DNA of 40,844 bases, taken from positions 1-40,844 of the forward strand of contig SHWP01000031.1 of assembly GCA_009693785.1 (NCBI GenBank), written 5' to 3'. The notes beneath the pieces are model-generated. The model was not told where the DNA came from, did not search any database, and saw only the letters and a list, made by a program, of their open reading frames with translations. Origin of the DNA: Rhodospirillaceae bacterium. Its GTDB lineage: Bacteria > Pseudomonadota > Alphaproteobacteria > Rhodospirillales > Rhodospirillaceae. This document shows positions 16,313-25,996 of the stretch, one piece after another. Position 1 is the stretch's first letter. Each line of letters opens with the position of its first letter. A program made the position numbers and the translations under genes.

Positions 16313-17632
16313 ATGACCAAAACAGGGATTGTTGCCGCAATATCTAGCGCGCTCGCGCTGCTGTCGGGCCTCGCGGCATGGGCCCAAGAAGCCGCACCGG
16401 CGGCTGCCGCCGAAGTTGTGCCCACCATCAACAGTGGCGATACCGCTTGGATGCTGACATCCACCGCGTTGGTGTTGCTGATGACCATTCCGGGTCTGGC
16501 GCTGTTTTATGGCGGCATGGTGCGCAAGATGAACGTGCTGTCGACCACCATGCATTCGTTTGCCACCTGTTGCTTGGTCACGGTGCTGTGGATGGTGGCG
16601 GGCTATAGCCTCTCGTTCACGGCGGGCAACGCCTACATCGGCGACCTGAGCAAAATGTTTCTGGCGGGCGTTGGCGTGGGGGCGATTTCCTACACCATCC
16701 CGGAAACCGTGTTTGTCATCTTCCAGATGACGTTTGCCATCATCACCCCGGCCTTGATCGCAGGCGCATTTGTGGATCGCATGAAATTCTCGGCCATGTT
16801 GTGGTTCATGGGCGCATGGTCGTTGCTGGTTTACGCGCCCATCGCTCACTGGGTGTGGGGTGGCGGGTTCTTGGGCACGGCGGGCGTGCTCGACTTCGCG
16901 GGCGGCACCGTGGTGCACATCAATGCGGGCGTCGCGGGCTTGGTCCTTGCGCTGATGCTGGGCAAACGCACCGGCTATGGCCGTGAGCCATTCCCGCCCC
17001 ATAACCTGACCTTGAGCATGATTGGCGCATCGCTGTTGTGGGTGGGCTGGTTTGGGTTCAATGCAGGGTCGGCGGTCGCGGCCAATGGCTTGGCTGGCAT
17101 GGCCATGGCCGTAACCCAGATCGCGGCGGCAGCGGCAGGCCTGTCATGGATGTTCGTGGAGTGGGCGGTGAAGGGCAGGCCCAGCGTACTTGGCATCATT
17201 TCGGGCGCGGTAGCGGGCCTAGTGGCCATTACGCCTGCGTCGGGTTTCGTCGACCCCATGGGCGCCCTCTTCATCGGCTTGATCGCTGGTGCGGTGTGTT
17301 GGTGGGCGGCGACCTGGCTCAAGCATAAATTGGGCTATGACGACGCGCTCGATGCCTTTGGCGTACATGGCGTGGGCGGTTTTGTCGGCGCCATCCTGAC
17401 GGGCGTATTCGCGGTGCAAGCCGTGGGCGGCGAGGGCAAAGCGGGCCTCATCGATGGCAACCCAGGCCAAGTTATGACCCAGCTTTATGGCTGCGGAGTT
17501 GTGATTGCCTATTGCGCGGTGGCCACGTTCATCATCGCCAAGGTCATCGACCTGGTGATCGGCTTGCGTGTTGAAAAAGATGTGGAACGCGAAGGCCTGG
17601 ACATCAATCTCCATGGTGAAGCGGTCCTTTAG
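16313..17632 (+). CDS. amtB: Ammonium transporter (Amt family) with signal peptide
   Basis: 439 residues with an N-terminal signal peptide (ending near AAWAQ) and eleven membrane helices, the usual AmtB plan. Diagnostic segments: GDTAWMLTSTALVLLMTIPG, LFYGGMVRKMN, and the pore twin histidines H202 (DFAGGTVVHINAG) and H352 (DAFGVHGVGG). It imports ammonium across the inner membrane. GAGGA lies before the ATG. The customary glnK (P-II) gene is not upstream, so post-translational gating must rely on a P-II encoded elsewhere. It is followed 131 bp later by a second, divergent Amt gene on the same strand. Confidence 0.9.
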   Translation: MTKTGIVAAISSALALLSGLAAWAQEAAPAAAAEVVPTINSGDTAWMLTSTALVLLMTIPGLALFYGGMVRKMNVLSTTMHSFATCCLVTVLWMVAGYSLSFTAGNAYIGDLSKMFLAGVGVGAISYTIPETVFVIFQMTFAIITPALIAGAFVDRMKFSAMLWFMGAWSLLVYAPIAHWVWGGGFLGTAGVLDFAGGTVVHINAGVAGLVLALMLGKRTGYGREPFPPHNLTLSMIGASLLWVGWFGFNAGSAVAANGLAGMAMAVTQIAAAAAGLSWMFVEWAVKGRPSVLGIISGAVAGLVAITPASGFVDPMGALFIGLIAGAVCWWAATWLKHKLGYDDALDAFGVHGVGGFVGAILTGVFAVQAVGGEGKAGLIDGNPGQVMTQLYGCGVVIAYCAVATFIIAKVIDLVIGLRVEKDVEREGLDINLHGEAVL

Positions 17633-17763
17633 CAACCTCCCAGAACGTTGGCTATTGACGGCGGAACGGCCCGGTCGCAGGAATGCGGCCGGGCCGAATC
17701 GCGTTAGGGGACCGGCCCAATGTAGAGTGTTCAAGACCGGGTTCGATCAAGGGGGAATGAGCA

Positions 17764-18978
17764 ATGGCCGGGGGCGACGTTCTTTTTATTCTCATGGGCG
17801 CAGTCATGGTTCTGGCCATGCACGCCGGGTTTGCGTTCTTGGAAGTCGGCACGGTCCGTAAAAAGAACCAGGTCAACGCGCTGGTCAAAATTCTGGTCGA
17901 TTTTGCCGCCTCCACGGTGGCCTATTTCTTCATCGGCTATTCGCTGGCTTACGGGGTGAGTTTCCTCGAAGGCGCCAAGATCATTTCCGGCGGTGCGGGC
18001 ACGAATTTCGCCCCCCAGGGCTATGACCTGGTGAAGTTTTTCTTCCTGTTGACGTTCGCCGCCGCCATTCCGGCTATTATTTCGGGTGGGATTGCCGAGC
18101 GCGCCAAGTTCGGCCCGCAACTCATCGCCACCTTCGTGCTGGTGGCCTTGGTTTATCCCTTCTTCGAAGGCTTGGTGTGGAATGGCAACATGGGCTTCCA
18201 GACCATCATGGAAGGCATGTTCGGTGCGAAGTTCCACGATTTCGCGGGCTCGGTGGTAGTGCACGCCATGGGCGGTTGGATCGCGCTGGGCGCGGTGATC
18301 GTGTTGGGTGCGCGCAAGGGCCGCTATAAGACCGATGGCTCGCCCATCGGTATTCCACCTTCGAACATTGTTTGGCTCGCTTTGGGGGCGTGGGTGCTGT
18401 CAGTGGGTTGGTTCGGGTTCAACGTGATGAGCGCGCAAAAGCTTGAGGCTGTGACCGGCTTGGTGGCCATGAACTCGTTGATGGCCATGGTGGGCGGCAT
18501 CCTCTCGGCGCTGGTCGTGGGCCGCAATGACCCGGGCTTTGTGCATAACGGCGCGTTGGCGGGCTTGGTGGCGATTTGCGCAGGCTCGGATGTGATGCAC
18601 CCTGTGGGTGCCTTGGCGACGGGCGCGTTGGCGGGCGCGTTGTTCGTCTATGCCTTTAACCTGTGCCAAAACAAATTACGCATCGACGATGTGCTGGGCG
18701 TGTGGCCCCTGCATGGCCTCTGCGGAGCTTTGTGCGGCATTTTGTGCGGCGTGTTTGGGCTGGAAGCGTTCGGCGGCATGGGTGGCGTGACGTTCATGGC
18801 GCAGTTGGCAGGAACCGTGATTGGCGTAGTGATCGCAGCAAGCAGCGGGTTGATTCTCTATGGTGTGCTGAATTCCAGCATCGGGATTCGCCTCTCGGAA
18901 GAAGAAGAATTCGATGGCGCGGATTTGTCGATCCACAAGATCGGCTCCGCGCCCGATGAGGACATTACGCGCAGATAG
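17764..18978 (+). CDS. amt: Second, divergent ammonium transporter (Amt family)
   Basis: 404 residues starting directly in a membrane helix with no signal peptide (MAGGDVLFILMGAVMVLAMH), then AFLEVGTVRKKN. The twin pore histidines are kept: H167 (DFAGSVVVHAMGG) and H317 (GVWPLHGLCG). AGGGGG stands before the ATG. It differs strongly from the preceding Amt in length and loop sequence, so it is an ancient paralogue or was acquired separately rather than a recent duplicate. The cytoplasmic tail is acidic (LSEEEEFDGADLSIHKIG). Its regulation and specificity relative to the first Amt are unknown. Confidence 0.87.
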   Translation: MAGGDVLFILMGAVMVLAMHAGFAFLEVGTVRKKNQVNALVKILVDFAASTVAYFFIGYSLAYGVSFLEGAKIISGGAGTNFAPQGYDLVKFFFLLTFAAAIPAIISGGIAERAKFGPQLIATFVLVALVYPFFEGLVWNGNMGFQTIMEGMFGAKFHDFAGSVVVHAMGGWIALGAVIVLGARKGRYKTDGSPIGIPPSNIVWLALGAWVLSVGWFGFNVMSAQKLEAVTGLVAMNSLMAMVGGILSALVVGRNDPGFVHNGALAGLVAICAGSDVMHPVGALATGALAGALFVYAFNLCQNKLRIDDVLGVWPLHGLCGALCGILCGVFGLEAFGGMGGVTFMAQLAGTVIGVVIAASSGLILYGVLNSSIGIRLSEEEEFDGADLSIHKIGSAPDEDITRR

Positions 18979-18990
18979 CTTCACCCGGAC

Positions 18991-19371
18991 TTACTGCTGC
19001 GCGGAATCGTCGTAGGTTTCCACGTCGCGGTGGCGGTATTGCAGCGCCACCATGGTGGCCTTGATCGGGCGTATCACCGCAGCGGTGACGCCCATGATGA
19101 ACATCGGCCAAATGATTAAGTGAACCCACATCGGCGGCCTGAATGTCAGGTCCACCAACAGCGCCGAGCCAGCAACAATCAAACACAGCGGCAGAATGAT
19201 GAAAAAGGCCGGGCCATCGCCGGTATCGTGGCCAGCATAACTGAGGCTACAAACATTGCATTTCTCGGCGATTTTGATGAAGCCATGAAAAAGGCGGCCT
19301 TCGCCACACCGGGGGCAACGGCCTTGCAGGGCGGCCTTCAACAGTGGCGCGGCCTGGTGATTCTTATTCAT
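18991..19371 (-). CDS. DUF983 family membrane protein
   Basis: 126 residues: an N-terminal zinc-ribbon-like part (GRCPRCGEGRLF ... EKCNVCSLSY, two CxxC pairs), then two membrane helices (FFIILPLCLIVAGSALLVDL; LIIWPMFIMGVTAAVI). DUF983 genes regularly follow ctaE in alphaproteobacterial oxidase operons, which suggests a role in oxidase assembly that is not proven. It lies downstream of ctaE but beyond a strong palindrome, so it may be partly uncoupled from the operon. Confidence 0.85.
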   Translation of the reverse strand: MNKNHQAAPLLKAALQGRCPRCGEGRLFHGFIKIAEKCNVCSLSYAGHDTGDGPAFFIILPLCLIVAGSALLVDLTFRPPMWVHLIIWPMFIMGVTAAVIRPIKATMVALQYRHRDVETYDDSAQQ

Positions 19372-19388
19372 GCCTTAAGCCCAAAGCA

Positions 19389-19416
19389 GAAGGGCCGGTT
19401 TTAAAACCGGCCCTTC
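19389..19416. terminator. Strong palindrome / bidirectional terminator after ctaE
   Basis: A perfect 14-bp inverted repeat GAAGGGCCGGTTTT / AAAACCGGCCCTTC with no loop bases between the arms. Its core AAGGGCCGG/CCGGCCCTT is the same as in the terminator at 7801-7830. The following T-rich stretch is modest, so partial read-through into DUF983 is plausible. Confidence 0.7.
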
Positions 19417-19425
19417 TTGTGGAAA

Positions 19426-20256
19426 TCAATGAACGAATGTTCTGACCGGTTCGCCCAGGACCCAATAGACCCACACGAACAAGAACAGCCACACCACGTC
19501 GACGAAGTGCCAGTACCAGGCACAGGCCTGAAACCCGATGTGCTTGTGGGGCTGGAATTGGTTCTTTGTCGCGCGGACGCCGCAGACGATCAGGAAACAC
19601 GTGCCAACGAACACGTGGAACCCGTGGAAGCCCGTCGCGAGATAGAACGTTGAGGGATAGATGCCGTCGGTCAGCTTGAACAGGGCGTGGCCGTATTCAT
19701 AGACCTGGCAGCTCAAGAACATCGCCCCCAGGGCCGCAGTGAGGAACAGCCACAAAGCCGCGTTTTTATTGTCGCCGCGCTCCACGAACAGGTGCGCGCG
19801 CGTCACCGTTCCACCCGAGGTCAGCAGGATGATGGTGTTGTAGAAGGGCAGTTCCCATGCATCAAGCGGAACGATCCCCTCTGGCGGCCACTGCGTGACC
19901 GAGGTTCCGGCCCCCAAGCTGTGATGAAAGAACGCCCAGAAGAAGGCGGCGAAGAACATCACTTCCGAGGCGATGAACAGCGCCATGCCCATGCGCAGAC
20001 CATGACTGACTTCGTCGGTGTGGGCGTGTTCGATGACCGACTCTCTGGTCACATCGCGCCACCACAAGCGCATCGTCATCAGCACAATCAGTAGGCCCGG
20101 AACGACTTTCCAAACGCCAATCTCGGCTCCGAGGATGGGCACCTTATGGAAAAACATCACGGCGCCAAGGGCCATCATCAGGGCCCCTAAGGCACCAAGG
20201 GCCGGCCATGGGCTGGGATTGACCATATGATAGGGGTGTTTTGCGGTAGCGCTCAT
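19426..20256 (-). CDS. ctaE: Cytochrome c oxidase subunit III
   Basis: 276 residues with seven membrane helices: HPYHMVNPSPWPALGALGAL at the start, RESVIEHAHTDEVSHGLRMG, FFAAFFWAFFHHSL, and the closing FHGFHVFVGTCFLIVC and WYWHFVDVVWLFLFVWVYW. Subunit III of aa3-type terminal oxidases stabilises the core in the inner membrane. Complete, with AAGGAAGG before the ATG. It is the last of the core subunits in the ctaC-ctaD-ctaG-ctaE operon. Confidence 0.95.
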   Translation of the reverse strand: MSATAKHPYHMVNPSPWPALGALGALMMALGAVMFFHKVPILGAEIGVWKVVPGLLIVLMTMRLWWRDVTRESVIEHAHTDEVSHGLRMGMALFIASEVMFFAAFFWAFFHHSLGAGTSVTQWPPEGIVPLDAWELPFYNTIILLTSGGTVTRAHLFVERGDNKNAALWLFLTAALGAMFLSCQVYEYGHALFKLTDGIYPSTFYLATGFHGFHVFVGTCFLIVCGVRATKNQFQPHKHIGFQACAWYWHFVDVVWLFLFVWVYWVLGEPVRTFVH

Positions 20257-20281
20257 CGAACCCTTCCTTACAACGTCAAAC

Positions 20282-20893
20282 TTAGTTCATCCCACCAGCT
20301 GATGCCGGTGGAGCTAGGGATATCACGGTCTGTTCGGCGCGATCGGGCAGCAGCCCGTCGATCGCCTTGAAAAATGTGTAGGATAACGTGATCGCGCGAA
20401 CCTCTTGCGTGGTGCTGTCGTCCAGCATCGCGGGATCGACAAACAACGTTACCGGCATGTCGACGGATTGGCCTGGTTGCAAGGTCTGCAAACTAAAGCA
20501 GAAGCACTGCAGCTTGTTGAAATACTGACCCGACTTCTCGGGCGTCACGTTGAACGTGGCGATGCCCGTCATGGGTTCATCGCTCAAGTTATGGGCGTGG
20601 TAGCTGATGGTCGTGGTCTCGCCCATTTTGATCGTGACTTGCTTTTGATTGGGTTTGAACTCCCACGGCAGCTCTTTGTCAGTGTTGGCGTCAAAGCGAA
20701 TGGTGACCGGAATATTCGAGATATGATCGGGCGCTTGCGTGGCGACCTGGGGCGAGCCATCAATGCCCAACGAACGGCAGACCAGGCGATAAAGCGGGGC
20801 AGAGGCAAACGCCAAGCCCACCATCGCCGCCACGACCGTCAGCGAGATCGTAGCGACCCTGGTGTTCTTGCGGTTGACGTTTGCGGTGCTCAT
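20282..20893 (-). CDS. ctaG: Cytochrome c oxidase assembly protein CtaG (Cox11)
   Basis: 203 residues with one N-terminal membrane helix ([20 protein letters not shown]) and a periplasmic Ig-like domain with the copper-binding CFCF motif ([20 protein letters not shown]). Cox11 delivers copper to the Cu(B) site of subunit I. It lies between ctaD and ctaE, 23 bp after the ctaD stop. The ribosome site is weak. Note that the heme-copper-oxidase-like protein at 24493 in the divergent unit lacks two Cu(B) ligands and would not need this step. Confidence 0.95.
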   Translation of the reverse strand: MSTANVNRKNTRVATISLTVVAAMVGLAFASAPLYRLVCRSLGIDGSPQVATQAPDHISNIPVTIRFDANTDKELPWEFKPNQKQVTIKMGETTTISYHAHNLSDEPMTGIATFNVTPEKSGQYFNKLQCFCFSLQTLQPGQSVDMPVTLFVDPAMLDDSTTQEVRAITLSYTFFKAIDGLLPDRAEQTVISLAPPASAGGMN

Positions 20894-20916
20894 ACCCAGC
20901 TAACAGTCCGATACCG

Positions 20917-22578
<1,662 letters not shown>

Positions 22579-23421
22579 TTAGCGGCTTAAAGCGGCCAGT
22601 TGGGTTACGGCAGGGGCTTGAGCCGCCTGCTTTTCCTTCGCCACCCAAGCCTGGAATTTCTCTTTACTCACGACGTCGACAACGATCGGCATGAACGAAT
22701 GGTCGACGCCGCACAATTCTGAACATTGGCCGTAATAGCGGCCTTCCAGATCAATCTTCATCCAACTTTCGTTGGTCCGGCCTGGCATGTTGTCGAGCTT
22801 CACGCCGAAGGCGGGAATGGTCCACGCATGAATCACGTCGGTGGCGGTGAAGAGCACGCGAATGGTGGTGTCGACTGGCAAGATGACGTGCTTGTCGGTT
22901 TCAAGCAGGCGATGCTGGCCTTTCGCCGTGTCGATTTGGTCGTCGGGAAGAGAGAGGGAGTCGAAGGAAATTTCCTGATCAGGATATTCGTAAGTCCAGA
23001 ACCATTGATTGCCGATGACCTTGAGCGTCATTTCAGCTTCGCTGGTGCGATCCATGTAGTACAGCAATCTGAAAGATGGAATCGCGATAACCACGAGAAT
23101 GATGATCGGAACCACGGTCCAGGCAATTTCCAGGACGGTGTTGTGGGCGTTCGTCGAGGGAACTGGGTTGGCTTTTTCGTTGTAGCGGAAGATGCAAATT
23201 AGCAGCAGCGCGAGCACGAACAACGAGATGATCGTGGTGATCCACAATAGCTCGGTGTGGAAGTCATAAATCATGTGTGCGACGGAGGTGACCGGGGTCT
23301 GCAGATTGAGCTGCCACTCCTTCGGAAATGATGGCGTCGGCATGTCTTGCTGCGCCATGGCCGCCCACGAGAGGACGGCGGTTGAAACGAGGGAGAAGAA
23401 GCCCAATATCCTACCAGTCAC
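22579..23421 (-). CDS. ctaC: Cytochrome c oxidase subunit II
   Basis: 280 residues: signal peptide, two membrane helices (about 57-79 and 99-120), then the cupredoxin domain. The Cu(A) ligands are visible as C233, C237, H241 and M244 in CSELCGVDHSFMPI, with H198 in DVIHAWTIPAFG. It receives electrons from cytochrome c and passes them to subunit I. The start is a GTG with GGAG upstream; no ATG fits. It is the first gene of the minus-strand oxidase operon. Confidence 0.95.
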   Translation of the reverse strand: MTGRILGFFSLVSTAVLSWAAMAQQDMPTPSFPKEWQLNLQTPVTSVAHMIYDFHTELLWITTIISLFVLALLLICIFRYNEKANPVPSTNAHNTVLEIAWTVVPIIILVVIAIPSFRLLYYMDRTSEAEMTLKVIGNQWFWTYEYPDQEISFDSLSLPDDQIDTAKGQHRLLETDKHVILPVDTTIRVLFTATDVIHAWTIPAFGVKLDNMPGRTNESWMKIDLEGRYYGQCSELCGVDHSFMPIVVDVVSKEKFQAWVAKEKQAAQAPAVTQLAALSR

Positions 23422-23789
23422 AGAAGGTCTCCATTTCAGGCCGTGGTGAGCGCCGGTTTAAGCGCCGTGGCATCGCCATTCAACTAATTTTTTTAGGTTT
23501 TTCAAGTTCTAGCGGTCCATCCGGCAATCGTTAAATTCCCCCATGCCGGACCGGTAACTGCCCTGCAGCGTACCCCCCACGGGCCGGGTTGGCGTAAAGC
23601 GACCCCGGGGCCAAAAACACCTTCTAAACCCTCACAAAAAGGGGGCTGTGGATTGTTTTTGACCCCGCATGCTGCAACTGACTCGCAAGTTCGACAGTGG
23701 ACACGGTTTGATTGGCGGCAAACTTAGGGTTAGAGAAGTACTATCTTTCTGAGGGCACCCCCGTTTCCACCAGCCGAGGTTTACTGAAC
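23422..23789. other. Divergent promoter region between the two oxidase gene blocks
   Basis: A 368-bp gap between ctaC (minus) and the small membrane protein gene (plus). It contains G+C-rich imperfect inverted repeats around 23,580-23,615 and AT-rich patches near 23,485-23,500, but no recognisable gene, RNA or consensus promoter. It should hold both divergent promoters and hence coordinate control of oxidase subunits and assembly factors. Confidence 0.5.
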
Positions 23790-23921
23790 GTGACCACACA
23801 ACCACCCAAAATGACCCCCGCCAATCGCAAGAAATTGATGCTCTTAGCCATCGCCCTGGGTGCGGTGTCGGCGTTTATGTACTTCAGCATCATTATTAAG
23901 ACTGCGACCTTGGGCCCATAA
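23790..23921 (+). CDS. Tiny single-helix membrane protein in oxidase locus (CoxF-like)
   Basis: 43 residues from a GTG at 23790 with GAGG nine bases upstream; the frame is open further back, but this start is preferred. Polar N-terminus with basic PANRKKL, then one membrane helix (LMLLAIALGAVSAFMYFSII) and a short tail. Many alphaproteobacterial cta loci carry a comparable tiny protein (CoxF-like) of unknown role in oxidase assembly. Similarity here is in size, topology and position rather than a conserved motif. Confidence 0.6.
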   Translation: MTTQPPKMTPANRKKLMLLAIALGAVSAFMYFSIIIKTATLGP

Positions 23922-23964
23922 CCAGCGCGCCCCTCAAACCCTGAATTCAAGATTTGGTTTCGCG

Positions 23965-24429
23965 ATGGATACAGCGACGGTCCTGCCTCACGTCAACGCG
24001 GCCCTCAACGTCACGTCCACGGTGTTGCTGCTGGTTGGCTTTGGGCTGATTAAAGCAGGCCATCGTGAGTTGCACCGTAAGGTTATGCTCGCGGCCGCAA
24101 GCGTCTCGGCGGTTTTTCTCGTGTGTTATGTGGTTTACCATTTCACCGCACCCATCTTTGTATTCCCAGGCACTGGCTGGACGCGCCCAGTCTATTTCAC
24201 GATGCTGGCGAGCCACGTCGTGATGGCCACCGCCGCCACTCCCTTGGTAATTTTAACCCTTTGGCGGGCGCTCAGTGCCTGGCGGGCAACCGGCAACCTG
24301 AACGCGCCCGAAGCCTTTGCCCGCCATCGCGCCATCGCGCGCTGGACCTGGCCGATCTGGATTTATGTGACGGTGACCGGGGTTGGTATCTATGTCATTC
24401 TTTACCATGTCTTCCCGACGCCAGCCTGA
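23965..24429 (+). CDS. DUF420 membrane protein (CtaM-like oxidase assembly factor)
   Basis: 154 residues from ATG 23965, four to five membrane helices with conserved histidines (LPHVNAALN; GHRELHRKVML; VVYHFTAP; ASHVVMA; RHRAIARWTWPIWIYVTVTG). This matches DUF420, whose Bacillus member CtaM is required for heme-copper oxidase activity. The position among oxidase genes supports an assembly role in the inner membrane. Spacing to the tiny upstream gene is 43 bp, consistent with one transcript running on to ctaB. Confidence 0.85.
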   Translation: MDTATVLPHVNAALNVTSTVLLLVGFGLIKAGHRELHRKVMLAAASVSAVFLVCYVVYHFTAPIFVFPGTGWTRPVYFTMLASHVVMATAATPLVILTLWRALSAWRATGNLNAPEAFARHRAIARWTWPIWIYVTVTGVGIYVILYHVFPTPA

Positions 24430-24492
24430 GGACATGTTTCAGCGGCACGGGGCTGAGCAAACTGCATTGTAGGCTATGGGCGATACACCGCT

Positions 24493-25986
24493 GTGATCGA
24501 CGATCTCGACATCACCGAACGATCTTCGGACGGGCACCTCGACGTGGCCGTGGATGGACGTTTTGCGGGCGTACTGACGCCTCACTTCAGGCATGAGTTG
24601 TTCGGTTGGACGGCTTTGCCATTGGTGGCCTTGGGGATTGCTGGGCTGCTGGCGCTGTTGATTGCCTTGTTACGCGTGCCTGGCGCCGAAGTGGTGTTGC
24701 CGTGGTCGAGCCAGTCTTTTTTTGAGAAGGGTCTGGTTGGTCACGTCACTTTTGCCTTTGTCATTTGGTACATGGGTGTTCATGGCGCGTTGACCGTGTT
24801 GGTGACGGCCCAAACACTTGGACCCAACAATGACGAACTCACTGGCGCTGGTATTTTAATCGGCCGAACTGGCCTTTACGGCGCGGGGTTAAGCCTTTTG
24901 CTGCTTCTGATCCCTGTCCTTGGCGACCTCGGCGTGCCATCGCCGAACAACTACATCCCGGTCCTGGTGCATCCGCTCTATTACGCGGGTCTTACGTTGC
25001 TTGCTGTCAGTTTGGCGTTGCCGATCTTGCGGTTGCTCATGATTTTGCGGGCGCGCCGCGATGTCGAGCCCGTGACGTTGGGTATCGCTGGCGCGGGTGT
25101 GATTTACCTCATCGCGCTGGCTTGCGTGCTGATTGCATGGTTGGTGCGGCCTGCGGGCCTCGACGTTGAGGCCCTCAATGATTATGTCATTTGGGGCGGC
25201 GGGCATGTTCTGCAATTCGCCAACACTGTGTTGATGCTGTGCGCGTTCTATTTGCTCACCCGTGTTACGCTGGGCGAAACGCCGGTCTCGGGCCGCGTCT
25301 TTTCGTGGATGACGTTAATACTGGTGGCGGGGGCCGCGGCGGGACCGTTGCTCTATGTGTCCTACCAGCCTGGCGACCCGGCGCAACGGATGATGTTCAC
25401 CGATCTCTACTGGTACGTGTTGCCGCTACCTTCGAGCGTGGTTTTGCTGGGACTATTGGCGTTGCTGGTTCGACGCTGGCGCGACATCGCTTCGGGGCCG
25501 CCTGAAGTCACCGCCATGGTGGTATCGCTGTTGCTGTTTGGGTTTGGCGGCGTCATTGGGTTTTTCGAAAGCTCGGTCGATACCCGCACACCAGCGCACT
25601 ACCACGCGGCCTTGATCGCCGTCACGTTGACCTTCATGGCGCTTTATTTTGCGCTGTTTCTGCCGTTGTTGGGTCTGCGTACCGAGCGGCGCAAATTGCG
25701 CACGTGGATGTACTGCTTGTTGGGGGCGGGGCAGTTCTTGCATTCCTTGTCGTTGTTTGTCGCGGGAACCATGGGCGTGGCGCGCAAGACTGCAGGTGCG
25801 GGCCAGGGCCTCGATAGCTGGCAAAAAATTACCTCGCTCAGCGTGATGGGGGTTGGCGGGCTAATTGCCGTAATCGGTGGCGTGATTTTCGTTGTTTTAG
25901 CGGGGAGATTGCTCTTGGCCCAAGGGCGCGAAGGTGTTACCGCAGCCCTCTCTGAGGCGGGCGAAAGCCCCCGTCCGGCGGAATAA
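24493..25986 (+). CDS. Heme-copper oxidase subunit I-like membrane protein lacking Cu(B) His pair
   Basis: 497 residues, about twelve membrane helices, starting at a GTG with a poor ribosome site. Histidines align with oxidase subunit I: H84 in a helix-II-like GHVTFAFVIWYMGVHGAL (low-spin heme), H238 in GGGHVLQFANTVLM (helix VI, first Cu(B) ligand) and H369/H371 in TPAHYHAALIAVTLTFM (helix X, AHxH of both hemes). No His-His pair is found where helix VII should supply two Cu(B) ligands (LLYVSYQPGDP region), and the cross-link Tyr is absent. It may bind heme but should not be a normal oxygen reductase. It lies 10 bp before ctaB, in an operon of oxidase assembly genes, so a role in heme handling or assembly is one inference. 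Confidence 0.7.
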   Translation: MIDDLDITERSSDGHLDVAVDGRFAGVLTPHFRHELFGWTALPLVALGIAGLLALLIALLRVPGAEVVLPWSSQSFFEKGLVGHVTFAFVIWYMGVHGALTVLVTAQTLGPNNDELTGAGILIGRTGLYGAGLSLLLLLIPVLGDLGVPSPNNYIPVLVHPLYYAGLTLLAVSLALPILRLLMILRARRDVEPVTLGIAGAGVIYLIALACVLIAWLVRPAGLDVEALNDYVIWGGGHVLQFANTVLMLCAFYLLTRVTLGETPVSGRVFSWMTLILVAGAAAGPLLYVSYQPGDPAQRMMFTDLYWYVLPLPSSVVLLGLLALLVRRWRDIASGPPEVTAMVVSLLLFGFGGVIGFFESSVDTRTPAHYHAALIAVTLTFMALYFALFLPLLGLRTERRKLRTWMYCLLGAGQFLHSLSLFVAGTMGVARKTAGAGQGLDSWQKITSLSVMGVGGLIAVIGGVIFVVLAGRLLLAQGREGVTAALSEAGESPRPAE

Positions 25987-25996
25987 GTCCAAAGCC

